Assembly (NCBI GenBank): GCA_023634235.1
Contig: JAMKCF010000009.1
Span: 7,006,001 to 7,070,000, forward strand
DNA: 64,000 nt
Origin: Pisaster brevispinus
Taxonomy: Eukaryota; Echinodermata; Asteroidea; Forcipulatida; Asteriidae
Reading direction: 5' to 3'
In this document: positions 44,801-59,800 of the stretch, one piece after another
How the letters are laid out: each line of letters begins with the position of its first letter
How positions within the stretch are numbered: the stretch's first letter is position 1
The notes under the pieces: generated by a model
What the model was told of the DNA's origin: nothing
Seen by the model: only the letters and a program-made list of their open reading frames with translations
The model's database searches: none
Translations under genes and position numbers: made by a program

Positions 44801-47800
44801 GGCACCCGAGGCAAAGCTGAGGGTGACATTTGCCCCCCAAGGGCGTACAAAACCCATGGACCCCCATCACACAGCGTGTACAGTGTTGTTATACCATGGT
44901 AATAGATTAAAGGTGATATGTTGTTGTCTTCCAAAATTATTACAATGAAATTGGCTCAGTTAAAAAGTGGATAAACTGCGGCGAACATGTCAGTCATTGA
45001 CAGAAATATCGCTTCATAATTTAAAAACTCATACCTGGGACTATTTGTAATATTTTACAACGCGTTGGAAACCACCAATGCTGTTGGCCATACTAACTTT
45101 GTTGAGGCTTGTAAAACTACAGAAGTTAAAATCTTAGAAAATTTACTTCAGGTCTGGAATTTCATCTTTGAGGGGGCAAGGCCGTTTTTTATTTGCAAAG
45201 GGCACTCTTTTGGAAACTCTTAAAGTCTATGGAGAACTTTTGAAGGGGCACCAAGGCCAAGACCAGGGCAACAGCAGCCGTGGCCTTTGTGGCCTCCGTG
45301 TAGCTCCTTGCCTGTTACTAGTGGGTTCAATGTCATTCTCATCAAACCTGTATCAAACCATCTTGTTTTTAATCAATTCAACCAAACCCAAGGTGCGGAA
45401 TAGAAAGTCGGCATTCAACAATTCAATTGCTGAAACATCGAAACTGTCTTAAACCTTTGTTGAGTTTTTAAATGATATTTTTACATTAGTGTTTGAGTTA
45501 AAGATTGCATGTTTAAGCATATATTCATGACAGTAAGGGTTCTCCCCATGTTAGCTTTCTTTTGGTGCTTTTTTCTCAAAAAATGAGAGAAAACCATTAA
45601 AAAATGCTCCAGATTGCACAGTAAGGCTTTTAAAACCAAGATAAACACCAAGTAGAAAACATTCCGAAAATGTTGTTTCAATTTAGCGTGCTTCGGCCAA
45701 ACATCAACAATTTTGGTCCGGAATGCCCGACAGTTTTGAAAAAACCTGGGGAGAACCCTGACAGTAAGACCTCTCCACCGGCCATGGTAATTGCCAATCA
45801 TTTTATGTAGCATAAAACTGGACTTTAATTTTCTGGAATGATTTGCATTTACGACTTTATAGACTATTGAAAAACACTGAAAGATATTGAATTCATTCCA
45901 TTTGTTATTAAGTTAAATCATTGCTTTGTTTTGACAGTGCTTAAACTGTTTCATTCATATTAGCTGACGTATTTTTGCCATTCATTGCTTGTGCCCCTAA
46001 TGCTTAACCTTTCATTAGCCAAGCCAAGAATCAAAGTGCGCCAGCTAAAAAAGTCAGTATTAGTCCTGGTGCTGACAGCACTCTAGGAGATGAAGTATCA
46101 GATGAAGAAGAAGAAGAAGATGAAGAGGAAGAAGAGGAGGATGAGGAAGAAGAGAATGAGAGGACTCCATCTCCCAAAGCAGAGAGCAAACTAAAGCGTC
46201 TCAGCATCTTCCGTCGTTCATCCAAAAGCTCCAAGGACGCTGCTCCTAAAGCTAAAGAGTTGGAGGATGGTGCTGCTGGAGAGACCAAGAAGGAGAAAAA
46301 AGACAGAGAGAAAAAGGAGAAGTTACTGGAGAAGGAACGACGCGAGCAGGAGAAGCGGGAAAAACGGGAAAAGGACAAACAAGTTAAAGAACAGAAGGAA
46401 AAGGAAAAGAAGGAGCAGAAACAGAAGGAGAGCAAGAAGGGGAGCGGCAGAGGAAAACTTGGGAAGGGTGATGCTACACTGGAAGAGATAAGTGAAAGAT
46501 CCGAGGAAGAGGAAGATGATGAAGATGATGAGGATAATGAAGTGGAAGACAGTGAAGATGATGATGAGGATGAGAGAGATGTTCCAACAAAGTCTTCAAA
46601 AACATCTCCGACTACAAAGGGTTTATTCGGGAGCAAACGTAAGGCCAGTGAATCAAACTTGGCGGAGGAGACCGTGAAGTCACCAAAGGAGAAGAAGGGA
46701 GGCACCGGTTGGAAGCTCTTCCAGCGCAAGCCGTCTGACAGGTGAAGTTTCACTGGAAGTTTGTGGTGTGGTCAGGAGCATGTGGACTTCCCTTCCCTCA
46801 TAACACCGGATTAATCCTACCTAACCAAATGATTTAACCCATCATTTTCCCACCAGAATACCCTTTTCCTGCCTAACAATTGTTTGTGGTTTTTGTTGTG
46901 ATTGTGGTTTTAATCGGTACAAACGGGTTAAATTCTGGTCAGAATGGCTTCCAAGCTGAGAGTTTCTCCACTTTGAAAGAAGTGCTTAAAAAAGGTGCTG
47001 TTAAAACATGTTCAAACAAGTTGGAATTTAGATGTTGGATGATTGCTCTGAAATTACAGCATGAATTTAATAATCAGTTAGCTTTCATACTGTGACTAGT
47101 ATTTGTATATACTTTTATTTTTAATTTTATTTATTTGTTATTATTGTTATTATTATTTATTTATTTATTTATTCTTTATTTTTTATTTTTTTTATTTTAT
47201 TTTTTATTTATTTTATTTTTTTTTTATTTTTTTTTAAATTTTTTTTGGGGGGCAGGGTGATCTCATTAATGTACTTTGTCTTTTTAGCATTGATGTTAAC
47301 TAACCCATTACGTGCACATGGCAGTGGCCATCTGATGTTTGTAATTCAATATTTGATATTATTCTAATCAAACTAACACACGTTTTGTGGATGCTGCTTT
47401 TTGATGTACATTGTACATTGCACTACCCCATTCATCGTCCCATCCTCACTTCACATAATGTACTGTTTTTTGTGGATGCACTTTCATCATATTAATGTAG
47501 TGTGTGTGTTTTTAACAATGTGTAGTAGAACACCAGTATTTTTATTATTTCTCCAACTTTTGACTTTCTCAATTTAAATTAATTAAACAAAATGAGGTTT
47601 GGATATAGAGCTGTGGAATTTCAATGTAACCTTTTGGAATGTACAAACTGTACAAATTAAGTCAAGTACACAATAGGAAAGCGTAAACTCTAGGCTCAGT
47701 TATAATGAAAGTGACGCTCACGTTCATTAATTTTTCCTCCTATGTTTTCCTGGGGCCGATTTCACAAAGCACCAAGATTCATCTTTAGATGAGTTATCAA

Positions 47801-50800
47801 TAATCCCATACTGATTTGTATTGTGACATCACACTTTGCTTAGCAATTAAGAGTGATTTGCAGTTGAGATCCATCTTAAATTTTTTGGTGAAATCGAGCG
47901 CTGGTGCCTTTGGATTTTTTTTCTCCACAGGACTTTGAAATTGTTTTATTGATTTCTAATACTGGTGGCGGGCAAAAACTAAAACTATACTGATGTATTT
48001 TGAGTTTCTTCCAAATGTGTGAGACCTCAGCTATGTCTGCTTGCATGAACTTATTGCAAACGTTTTATGCAAATGTTCCCACTCAGTGGAAGCAATGATG
48101 TAACACTACTAATGATAGTGGCTTCTTATAAAGCGCTTAAATCCAACTGTTATTAATATGGCGGCCCACAGTCATGCCGTTTTACTTTTTAAATGTCTTA
48201 TAGTTTCCTACTGATTATTTATAAACAAAAAAGAAAATCACCTCAACTGCTTTATAATGCTTTCGTGACAGCATTACAATATCATCTATTTGACTTTCTG
48301 CCATGCCACCTTATAAATGTATGGCCATTTTTGAAGCACCTGCAAACACTTCAGAAATATTGCTATAATCACCAATGTTGGCGGCACACTGCTCGTTCCA
48401 CCAGATGATGTTTGCAAACGTTTGCAACGTTCGTGCAAACGGAACACACCCATGCATCCACACAATAAAAATGGAAGTTATAAACACGAAAGCTTGACAA
48501 CTAAGGAAAATCATTGCTGAATTGTTATTGAAGATCTTCGAAGTTTCAGCACAGGTGTGTTTAGGATGCAAGAACCAAACTTGTCTGTTGCTGCTTAACC
48601 AACCCAGATCTGAAACAGCTCTTGGTTCTCGCTACTAAAAACAATCTGCAGCTTTTGAACATTAGTATCCCCTCATTAAGAAATGCAAGACCATTTTGTG
48701 GGGGTATGTCACTGATGTTTAAATTTTCCACAGAATTTTGTTTCAAGTAAATGATCTGTTTACCTTTTTCTAAGTCCTATATTTTTAAAATATATTTTTA
48801 AAAGAAATTTGAGCCAAAACATTTATATTTGAATGTATATTTTTTCCTCTTAGGAAGGCTACAGTAGCTGGAGGAGAAAATGACACCAAGGAGACGGGAA
48901 CTCCAAAGAAAGGAGCGTCAAGCAAGAAAGACGAAGCTAAAGGAAAACAGGCTTCCTCCAAACAAGCTGCAGTAGAGTTGGAAGATGATGATGTTGAAGA
49001 CTATGATGAGGAGGATGATGATGAGGAAGAATATGAAGATGAGGAGGAGGACGGGGAAGATGTGTCTGAAGAGGAAGACGTGTCTGGAGAGGAGGAGGAA
49101 TTGGAAGATGAAGAAGAGGAAGAAGAGTAAGATAAATTTATTCAACAATCTGGTTTTAGATCTCTAAAAGCCTATTTGAGTTTCGTCATAAGAGCAGTTC
49201 CAAGCTGAATGCATGTACACATTATAAACAGTGATTTGTCCTGTGCCAGGGTGACTGAGTGCCTATTGCCAGTTGGCTCTGTGGCCTTTAATTCATGGTT
49301 CCATCATTTAAGCTTGTTGGGGTTTTTTTTAATGGGGGCCTCGCCCTTCCTCAACTCTCAGGATCCACCTTGCACTAACTGAATTTCTTTGTCTATTTCT
49401 GTATTGTCTAATTCCACTCCCTTGTTTTGTTTTAAACCTGACATTGTGATAGTTTCCCATGAACCAAGTTCATTTATGGCAGATTCCTGCTTGGCAGAAC
49501 AATAGAAAATGTTCCACATGGATCAGACTGACTAACTTCTTTCCTGATTGTTTTCCCCTTGTCAGAGAGGACGAAGAGGAAGAAGGCGATGATGAAGAAG
49601 ACGAGGATGAGGAGGACGAAGATGAATACGAAGATGAGGACTCCCAGGATGAACTTGGTGGGACCAGAGACTCTGCTGTCAGCGATGGAGTGTTCCAACC
49701 ACCTGATGAAGGGGTATACTTCTTTATGGTTAATTAGAAGGGGAACAAGTATCTGGGACAGATGAGCATGCATGGCCTCATTAAGTGTCTTGGTCAAGCG
49801 GTCTGGCACATCGGACTCCAGTTCTGGTGTTTCAGATCAGCAGAGTGTGGGTTCGAGTCCCGGTCTTGACACTTGTGTCCTTGAGCAAGACACTTAACCA
49901 TTTTTGCTTTGTCCTTCAGATGGGATGTAAAGCGGTAGGTTCTGTGTTTTGTGCAATGCACGTAGAAGAGCCCAGTTACACTTATCACTAAGAGAAAGGG
50001 CTTGGCATTGTTGGCAGCAAATTACAAGGTGTTACTTAAATGGGTCTCATAATTTAAAAAACTTGGCATGTCTGCGTTATAATATGATGAGTACTTTGAA
50101 TCCTGTGGCAAAGGCATTATATAAATACCTATTATTATTTTTAAGTCAAAGTCTAGCACATGTACAACATGAACATATAAGTCAGAGTGTCTATTGATCG
50201 ATCACCAAGTGTTAAATCTAAGTAAATATATAGGTCTTTTTCTGCTGAATTCCGATCAATTGTTAATCTCATTTTGAAAGATTCTGATTAAGACTGATGT
50301 GATTTGTTTGTAGATGGAGCGGTTTGAGGCTGTTTGCGACTTTGATCCAGAGCAGACTGAAGATCTTGGCTTTAGACGTGGTGATATTGTCACTGTCCTC
50401 AACGAAAGGTTTGTAATGAGGGAGCAATTTGACTAGACAGTCAAATGACTGATTCAACAACAATATTGTGGTTCAGTGGAGAAAGTGAAACTAAAATGGT
50501 TTTAAATATTTCGGTAACACACTAACAACTGCACATAATATGGAAACAGTTATTTTCTAATTGATGCTATAATTTACAATGGGGATAAAGAATAACCTTA
50601 TTGTGGTTTTGCCCTCTACCGATGTGTGATAAGCACTTTACACTTGGTGCTCTCCTAGTCTTACATCATGGAGAACAAACCCACAGGCACACCGTACCAC
50701 AATTTTTCTTTTAAGTACAGAAAAAAGTAGGTGGGTTTTTTTTCATGTGTAATCAGAAAGTTCAATAATTTTCCTGAAAGGACAAATGCCAATTTCTATA

Positions 50801-53800
50801 CTATTCTTGAGACCTTGGCCCAATTTCATAGAGCTGCTTAAGCACAAAATGTAAGTAAGCAAAACAAAATTATGCTTACCAGAATAAGGTTACCAGCCAA
50901 AATAGCATGTCATTGTACAATCTGTGACTGGTATCCTGCTTACTTTTGCTGAGCAGAACATTTTTAAGCACTATTGTCTGATTTTAACAGCAGTTCTATT
51001 GAGCCCATAGAGTTAAATGTTTAAAGCATTGAGCTGTATGTGATTTGTTTATTCAGGGAGGATGGATGGTGGATGGCAGAAGATGAAGAGGGAAATCGTG
51101 GTCTGGTGCCCAGTACCTATCTCAAGGTATATCATAGGCTGTATTTGAATTGGCAGCTATGGCTGTGGCTGCTGCTGTTGCTGTGGGCGTCCGACTCCAA
51201 CGCATGATCAGGGCCCAATTTCATAGAGCTGCTTAAGCGCAAAAAGTGGCAAAGCACAACAAAATGATGCTTACCAGAATAAGGTTACCAGCTAAAATAC
51301 CATTTTACATGCACAAAATGTCACTGATATCCTGCTTAGTACTGCTCAGCGGAAAACGTTCAACATTATTTTCTGCTTAAGCAACTCTATGAAATTGGGC
51401 CCAAGTGACGATCAGGGCCCAATTTTATAGAGCTGCTTAGCAGCCAATTTTGTGCTTACTGCGCGATTTCCATTTCATAGCGCTGCTAACCGTAAGCACA
51501 TGAAAAGGCGTGCTAACCTTCCGGTGTTTACTGTATGAAAATGAACATGACCTTACAATGCAAATCCTTGATGAACGCACAAGATGGCCGCCTAATTTTC
51601 TTGCTAGCTTGTGAAATACGCTTACGCTTAAGCAAATTTTTCTGTTATTTTCATTGATACCTCACCATGCAATGCCTCAAAGCCCATATAATATTTGTCA
51701 TGAATTGACCGTCTTTCTTCTGTGTCTTCACTCAGTTGAAAAAAGATTACAGTGATTATAGAGATCTCCAGTCTCCTGAGCATGGAAGTGAGTATTGACA
51801 GTTCTTTTAGCAATATGGTTTACATTCGGAGAGAAAAGTTATCTTCAAGCCATCAATAAAAGTTTTTAAATTTTGTTATTAAATATTAGTGTTAAGCAAA
51901 GAATCCTAATAATATTAATATTTGTTGAAAATGGAACTGCAGGTTGCAGCTCATGAACAAAAACTTGATCTGCTTGTGTGTGATTTGTCTAATTTTCTTT
52001 TGTATGAGGCAAGAATTCTTTGATAATTATCTGGACATTGGTAAAAAAAAATGGATTCCTGTCACCTATCATTTCTTCCAATGAATTGTATGACTGATTG
52101 AAAAAAGAAGAAACTCAACTCGAAAAATTATGATTCAGACATAACTATGGATTGTCCCAATGCAGAAATTGAACATTATTTGTTTCTTTTCTTGTCAATT
52201 TTGATAGATCAAGAACATGGCCAAGGAGCCCGTCGGAAATCGTGAGTATTTTTGCTGAATGCTGTTTGTTCAACTGCAGTTGGATAGTTACAAAATTTGA
52301 AATTGTTTTCAAAATATCTGTAAATTCTGTATTGATTTGTTTGTTCTACTACTCGAGTACCTACTGTGGTTTTGGTAAAAACGTTTTTACTACAGAATTA
52401 GGTGAAGGGATTTATTTATTTGTAATTTTTTATTGAATTGTCCGATTGAGACTTAAATTATACAGGGTTGGTAAGGATAAATAACAGAAACGTTTAATTT
52501 TAGTCTGAAAGTTTACTGATAATGAACTTCATACTAGAAAATTTTTTCTGTGAAGTGTTTCTCTTTGTGAAAACTGTATCTGAAAACTTTAAAAAACGCA
52601 ACAGCTGATTTTAGTTGTTAAAACCAAAATTAAGGACAATGTGAAAATTGTGCATGGTTTTTCACTATTTTCTCATGACTCACACAACGGATTAAGCCTA
52701 AATTTTCACCGGTTAGTTATTTCATGTACATGGTTGATCTGCGACTATTTTGTCAGCTCTACCAATCCTGTCTTATACCTACAATAATGTTATAATACAT
52801 GATGGTGACATACACTTTGTTTTCATCACAGAGGGACTGATCTCTGGAAGGGATTGAAGAAAGCGATGACAGAGGTAAGCTAAAGTTGATGGTTGGTGGT
52901 ACAAACCCTATACCGTTGTGGGTGCAAGGTCAAATTGAGTTTGTGATGCACGATCAGCCTGCTCATGCCTGGTAGATATGTTGACGAGGTTTGATGAAAA
53001 CGGCTTGCTAACAGCCTAAACCTCTTCTATGGTATGAGAAGTATACATGACACTTCTCCAGTTCCTGGTAAATTTCTTCAGCTTTAGTGATTCTCGACAG
53101 AAGAGACTGCTCTTTGGTCATGACTACATCAAGTTTCTCTTGAATGCTGCCTTTAATATCTTGAAACTCTTGACAAATTACAAATAGTATACTGTCGGAA
53201 ATAGACCTAGGTGTAGTGCAATCACTCAGCTGGTTGTCATATGCATCAGTCGAGTTGTTAGAAATGATACCTTTTTTGTCCTTTTTTGGCGGCATATCAA
53301 GTTAGCAGCAGTACAAGAATTACCTTAACTGGAGAACAAATGGGATGCCAAAATGTTACAGGAATCCACAGCTCAAAAGATGTATAAAAAGGCGGTATTT
53401 TAACATATTTATAGAGCATATTTTTAGTCATGTGTCAATCCATGAAGAGCGCCCTTCCTGTTAGCAGCTCATGCCATTGGGTTGAGTTCAGTAGTCTCAA
53501 GGGTTCATTTTCTTGCTTCGTTTATCTTTTCAGACGAGTGTGACCGATGTATTGACAGCCATGGGAGCAATTCCTTCAGGGTTTAGGCCCTCAATGACTG
53601 CTAGATTTCTCAAAGAGGGTAAGGGTCAACGGTCAGAGTTTATTTGTATTTCTGATGCAATCACAAAGTTAAATATAGTAGAAATAGATATAAAGTATTG
53701 CTGATACTGTTGAAGGATCCAGAAGGAAATGTAGCGCACATGGGGGTCATTCTGAGTTCACGTACCATGACAAGACATTAATGAACAAAACATCACTCAC

Positions 53801-56800
53801 AGTTCTGTATATTATCAAAACAGAGAATTTGTGAGACACTTTGACTTTTTTTTCCAGTCCCTCAGCAGAGTGCCTCAATGCAGATTTCCTTTTTGGGTGA
53901 TCATTTGACTGTTTTGTTGTTGCTTTTTTTCTGTTGTTTTTGTGGTTAGCAGTTTTTCTGTTAAACTACAGTTTATCACTGACACCACAAACTGACACAT
54001 TGTGTACAAAACGTTTTTTTTTTTTTTTTCTTAATTTAGTTTTTCAGGTGATTGTACAATATTCCTCAAGGCCTAATAGTTTCATGAAGTTTCAAAGCTT
54101 CTTAAGCTTTACTTTTTTAATTACAGTAGTTAAGCATGGCAACCTTAGCACAGATTGACAATTTTCATTTTTCACAAACTAACACACAAGTTCTATTTAC
54201 CATTGTAATGCATGGTGCACACTATGCTCAAACATGAACACAAATGCAGTGACACGTTTTTGCAAAGTGACACAAACCTTGTGTGTGGTAGGTCTGTTTA
54301 CTTTGACCTCCGTAAGTGACACGCATGTAATGTAATATATACATTGAAATGTGTCACTTTGTGGAATTTGAAATTGCTTGTTTTGCTTTCTTTTCGTCTT
54401 TTTTTTTGGGGGGGGGTGTCACGCACTGACACACCTTTTCTTCCTTTATTGCTCATTAATTTAGGATGTAAAACAGTTAGAGTTCACAGCATCACAAACT
54501 CTTTAAAATTTAGAATGATAATGGTGTTTTTATAAGGGGTCAGACACTGTTTTCTTCAATTGCTAGTTTTTACTGGTATCTACGTTTGTTTCAGTTCATG
54601 GCGTCAGTGAGGAATTGTAACAGATCTGTGGAACAGAAAACAATATCAGTGAGTAGTAGTTTTGCATGTAGGTGGTTGCCCACTAATTCTTTGTTTGGTT
54701 TCTATGGCAACAGATCAGTACACCTTGAGTCACGTCTTAAAGCCTCGGCTGAGTCCCTCAAGTCTCGCCTTCAAAGATCTCTTCTGGAATCCTCAAGAAA
54801 ATCAGGTGATCCCGGCAAAGCCTTATCCTTTAACGCAATTACTGGGTTGGGTTTTTTGGGGGAGGGGAAGACTTGGTCAGCATTGGCTGCCAGTGGTTTA
54901 TAATTACATCGCTGTCAAAGGAGGGCAAAACTAAGAACTTTTTATCTGTTTGATTTTATCAGATAAGAGCTCGCTCTGTACGCGTCCAGAAGATGCTCTC
55001 GGTTATGATGATCAAGAATATGCCACAAGTTGGAGCAGGTTAGTGAGGACCAAACGTTGGTCATTGGTTCTTTAGGGACAACTTTACATATGCTCGGATC
55101 CATGATTGGGTTTACAGATGTCTGACAAAAGTGTCTTGTTGCACAGTTTAGGGAATCTCCATTGGAAGGAAAAGTCAATTTGATGTAAATTGTTCTTGGT
55201 TTGAATGCACTGGGAGTTATCGTGAATTATGTTTTATTTTCAAGATAGATTTATACTTCCTTAAGTTTGATCACAATATTTGCCACAGACCTTGTTTAAA
55301 ATTGGCTGTCTTTGGATGTCATGATGCAGGTCTTGAGGCAAAGAACAGGCATATCAGAGTAGCAGTGTTTGACGGTGAAAAGGTAATGCAACACTTGATT
55401 TTACAAAACATGGTTTCATTTTGGAGAGCTTCTCACTCTGCACGGGCTGAAATACTAACAATGATGACATTGACATTGAAAAACGGCTCTTTTTATTTCC
55501 ATTTCCATTTCTTCCAGTAGCTGTCTGTTTTGTTTTTCTGTTTTGTGTTTTGTGTGGGGTTTTTTTTTTGGGGGGGGGGGGTTTTGGGGGGGTTGGGTTT
55601 TTTTGTTTTTTTAGAATCAACACCACAACGATTACCAACAGAAATTTATGAAAAATATATTTATTAGAATGATTATGTTTTGTTTTTTCTCTAAATTCTG
55701 TACAGGTCCTGAGTAACATTCATACAGTTCAAGCAACGTACGTTGAATCGGACCCCAAAACTTGGAGGTTCTCCCCAAAGGTAAAGCACCACGCTGTGTC
55801 CTCAGTCTTAACAATGTTAAAGCTCTCGGACTACATTGGTAATTGTCAAAGACCGGTATCCACACCTTATCAGACCAAATTTTTTTATGAAATAACAAAC
55901 GTGTGAAAGTGTAAGCTCAATCGCAGAAAGTGATGGAAAAAAACTTATTCATAATGTTTTCCCTGTTTTCTAGCGCCAGGATTTGACTCGCGAGTCAAAA
56001 CTAACTGTTTTACTCATTTTTCAAAAACGGTAGCATTCAAATAAAGATGTTTCAAGGGGAGTTTTCCCACTATGACCATCTTTATAAATGTGTCATGAAA
56101 GTTCTGTGTGAATCTGTGAACATTTCTATTTTCAGTCTCACCAATGTTGTGGACACCCTTTATGATTTGAAATGACTCCCCAATAAATTTTCAAACTGCC
56201 TGTGGAAATGGAACCAGGGTTTTATTTTATTTCATTTGGGGTTCTCCTTGTGTCACTGGGCCATTTTTATATAGCTGCTTAAGCACAGAAAGTAGCTAAG
56301 CACAGCAACATTATGCTTACCAGAATAAGGTCACCGGCTAAAGTACCATCCCACCTAAAGCATCATCTTAGACTGGTATCCTGCCAAGTTTTTGCTTAGC
56401 ACAAAATTATCAAGCAAAATTGTCTGCTTAAGCAGCTCTATAAAACTGGGCCTTGAAGGAACTGAAGTTCATTTGTGGTTTTATATCATTGTGTAGATGA
56501 CAGGATTGCTCCCCAGTGCACTGGATGGGGATTGCTTCGTACGCACAACTCATACACAGGAAAACGTTGGTAAGATCCCTATTGTATGTCAACCTCATGA
56601 TAGAAGTTAAGTCATTTATCGTTATTAGATAGAGTGCAGAAGTGAATTGTTAACCTTGCTTGTGAAGGGCTGGGACCAGTGTTACAACCTCTTTCCCTCC
56701 GGTGGTCTGTAGTCAGCCTCTGTCTTTTCATGGTGAATGTTCCACCAGAGTTTCTAACCTGGTTTCTCTTATCAGGATGTTTGTGCGTGAAACCAGGCTT

Positions 56801-59800
56801 TCTGCTTCTTCTCACCCATACACTCTTGCTTTGATGTAGAACAAAGAGCCATTCCAACAGCTTTATTCCACATACTGCATCTCTTTGAAACTCCTTGCCT
56901 GGTGCATGTTTCCCTCCATCTTACAATTTTGACTGTTTTAAGAGGAATATCAATTCTTACCTTCAGCTCCTCTGAGTTACTTTCATCTTAAATATTTTCT
57001 TCTTGTAGCCCCTTACCAAGAGTGGCTTTTAACCTTGTTTTGGGGTGAACTAGCAAAGCAGAAAAATTCCTTGGGTGTAGCTGTTCATTTCTGAAGGTTC
57101 TGGACAGTAAGCTTCACTCTTTTGGCATTGAGACTGGGAACCTTCCTGAATTCATCAGAATTAATACGTAAATAGATACTCAGCAACCAAGGCTGTTAAC
57201 TTTATGGTTGGTATGATGGGGACCTGGGCAGTGCAGACTGTGCTGTACTATTAAATCAGTCTAAAGTTTAGCAATATATATCAAAATTTGTTTGGCGGTG
57301 TTGCACGATGTAAGGAAACTGACATTGAGAACTCCAGGACTGTAGGTTACCTGTAATTCTTTCACTTTGCTTTTGCTACAGGACTGCTGTTTGAGATCTG
57401 TCTATCCTACCTACGAACGGTAAGGCCAGAAATTCATTTATCTAAACCACGTTAACGCGTATAATCATTAATAGTTACAGTGTGCAGATTTATTTTGCAC
57501 TTGTGTTGTTTTTAATGTAGATACAATCATCATATTCTATGCATGGGTTAACCAGACTTCTAGACTCAACTCTTAATTTCTGAATTTACTGTTACTTTCA
57601 CTTGCAATTTTCCTAGAAAACTGGTGAAAAGGGAGAGTTCAGCTGTGGCTGGGTGCATTTACCGCTGTTTGATGAAACGACAGGTGCTCCAATAGTCAAC
57701 AAGTGAGTTTTGCAGGGAAACATCAGAATGTTTCAGACTGCGTTAAACTGGCCAATGAGCCCAATTATAACTCCGTTATATCCGTTCAATTAGACAATAT
57801 CTTGAATCCTGTGGTCTGAGAAGCTAATTCATGCCTTTGTCACCTCATACTTTGATAACCTTAATTATTTACCCATTGTGCTCATCTTATGTCTGTTTAT
57901 CATTAAGAGTGTATGAAGTGCCAATCAAAGGAGGAACTCCTTATGAACAAGATGTTGATGTAGATCCATCCATCAGCAGAAAGGGTAAGACTGAAGATTC
58001 CATGTCGGTGTTTAACTCCAAACCTTGCTGCCATCAAATTTGGACTCTTTTTCTTTTGAAACTTTTCCTCAGTATTCAAAATTGTGTAAGTTTGAGGCCT
58101 TTTTTTTTAAAGGAGAACGTGAGTTTTTGCTTTTGCATTTTCTAAACATGGTACAGCAGAGCTGCCAACTCTCCCAGATTCCACAGAAAGTTCCCTGAAA
58201 ATGAACCAATCTTTCCATGTTCTGATGATTAATTTAAAAAACCACTCTAATTATGGAAACTTTGTCTCTATTATGTTGAATATAATTCTAAATACCTCCC
58301 TGATTGTTTTACAAAACCTCCCTTATACTAAGATACAAATGTTGTCAGCTCTGTGTACAGTCATTTGTATGGTTTGATGTAGTTTGGAAGAAGGATTTCT
58401 GATGATTCACACTGAAAGACGTGTTGAAGTATGAAGTGCTCAGTCAGACTGTAACTTTATTAGTTTAGAGTTTTGTCATTGTAAAAATCCCATCATTCCA
58501 GTTTGGAGTAGTGTAGAAAGATGAGGACCTTTGGAATTGCTGATAAACTCCCTTCCCATCCAATGATTACTGAAGACAGAAACTGCATCCAAAAGAAACA
58601 CAGCTGAATGTTGTTTTCAATTTTTGTTTTTAACTTTTTTTGTTCTGGACAGCTTCGACGAGTAAATTTCGCACCATGATGACAGCCAACAAAATGCCAC
58701 GACTAGTCATCAAATTAGCCACTCCAACCAAGGAACAGAAGGCAGAACTAGAGTGAGATTGAGTGTTGTTTTTATGATAGTAGAAAGAGATTTTAGCAGT
58801 GTGTCTTTAAACAATTAAAATTCAATTTGGTTTAACCACTGTAGGTTGTTATAAAGAAATCTTTACCATGCTTTTACGCAGCATTATTTTTCAGAGCTTC
58901 CAAAGTTATTATTATTTTTTTGAGAATACTGTTTTAACAGTGAAACCCTGACTAAACAAAGTGAAGACAGCAAACGTTCTCATAAAGTGCATTGGGACGT
59001 TTCATTCTCTTTCGAGAAATTATTGAGTGTCTTACCATGATTACAATTGTGGCAGGCTATTGTTATTTCTCTTAAACCTTGTTTGTACATCAAAGGATGA
59101 AAGTCTGGAATCGGGGATTACACAATAACCCCCTGAAAAAATGGCAGATTTAGAGCTTGAATTATTGTACCCTTCGTTCCTCTTCGTACAAGGGAAACAA
59201 AGCAGAGCATGGTAGGTGCACAGCACACAACAGGTTGTCCGGGGGCATGTCAGCTGGTCAAGTGACTGCAAGCAAAAGAGGATGCTCTGAAGTTGTTCTT
59301 GGCATTCATAAATTTCCACCATAATCCAGTTTAGAAAAGTTCAGCTGAGAAAGACATCATCTGACGTGAAGTGTTTAGTTCGATCGGGGTTCTAAGTTTA
59401 TCCTAGTTCAAAGTATTGTTTTGATAAAATGTTTCCCTTTTTGTACAGCACTCTACCAGACACAGTCGTCAGCAGTACCTGCTACGTACCGGCTCTCTCA
59501 TTTTATCGGAAGCTACTGGCCGATGCTCTTCTTACAGACAGAATCGACTTGCAGAATACTGGTAAGGTTTGGGGGATATATGTCAGCATGGATATCCCAA
59601 CAGCAATGCGAAAAATAACTCTTTTCAATTTCAAAGCTGTTGGAAATTTATTCCACTGATTCTCGCATTTTGTGGTGGAAAGTCATTGCTCCTCAGAAGT
59701 TACTATTATCAGCAGTATTTGGGTGTGGCCATGTTGAAGACAATGCTGTCCTGGAACTGTCTGAACCTTGCAGGACAACCTTTAAATATGGTTTTTCATT

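Larger units (their letters stand above)
46019..49713 (+). other. Charged low-complexity linker of NPHP1 (exons 6-8)
   Basis: The 723-, 273- and 148-bp exons encode about 381 residues. There are three acidic tracts (around residues 140-160, 275-305 and 405-480), a 70-residue K/E/R/Q-rich segment predicted by eye to be a long charged helix (from KKEKKDREKKEKL), and short basic Ser motifs (KRLSIFRRSS, GSKRKASESN, GWKLFQRKPSD). Vertebrate NPHP1 has a much shorter acidic stretch here, reported to be a casein-kinase-2 site cluster bound by PACS-1. The length of this linker is the main difference from vertebrate orthologs. Confidence 0.85.

Noticed and set aside
46031..46753. 240-codon minus-strand frame rich in Ser, opposite NPHP1 exon 6
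   Set aside because: It is the complement of GAA/GAT/AAG-rich coding DNA, has no splice or start support, and disappears outside the exon. The same holds for 48918-49148 and 49474-49809.
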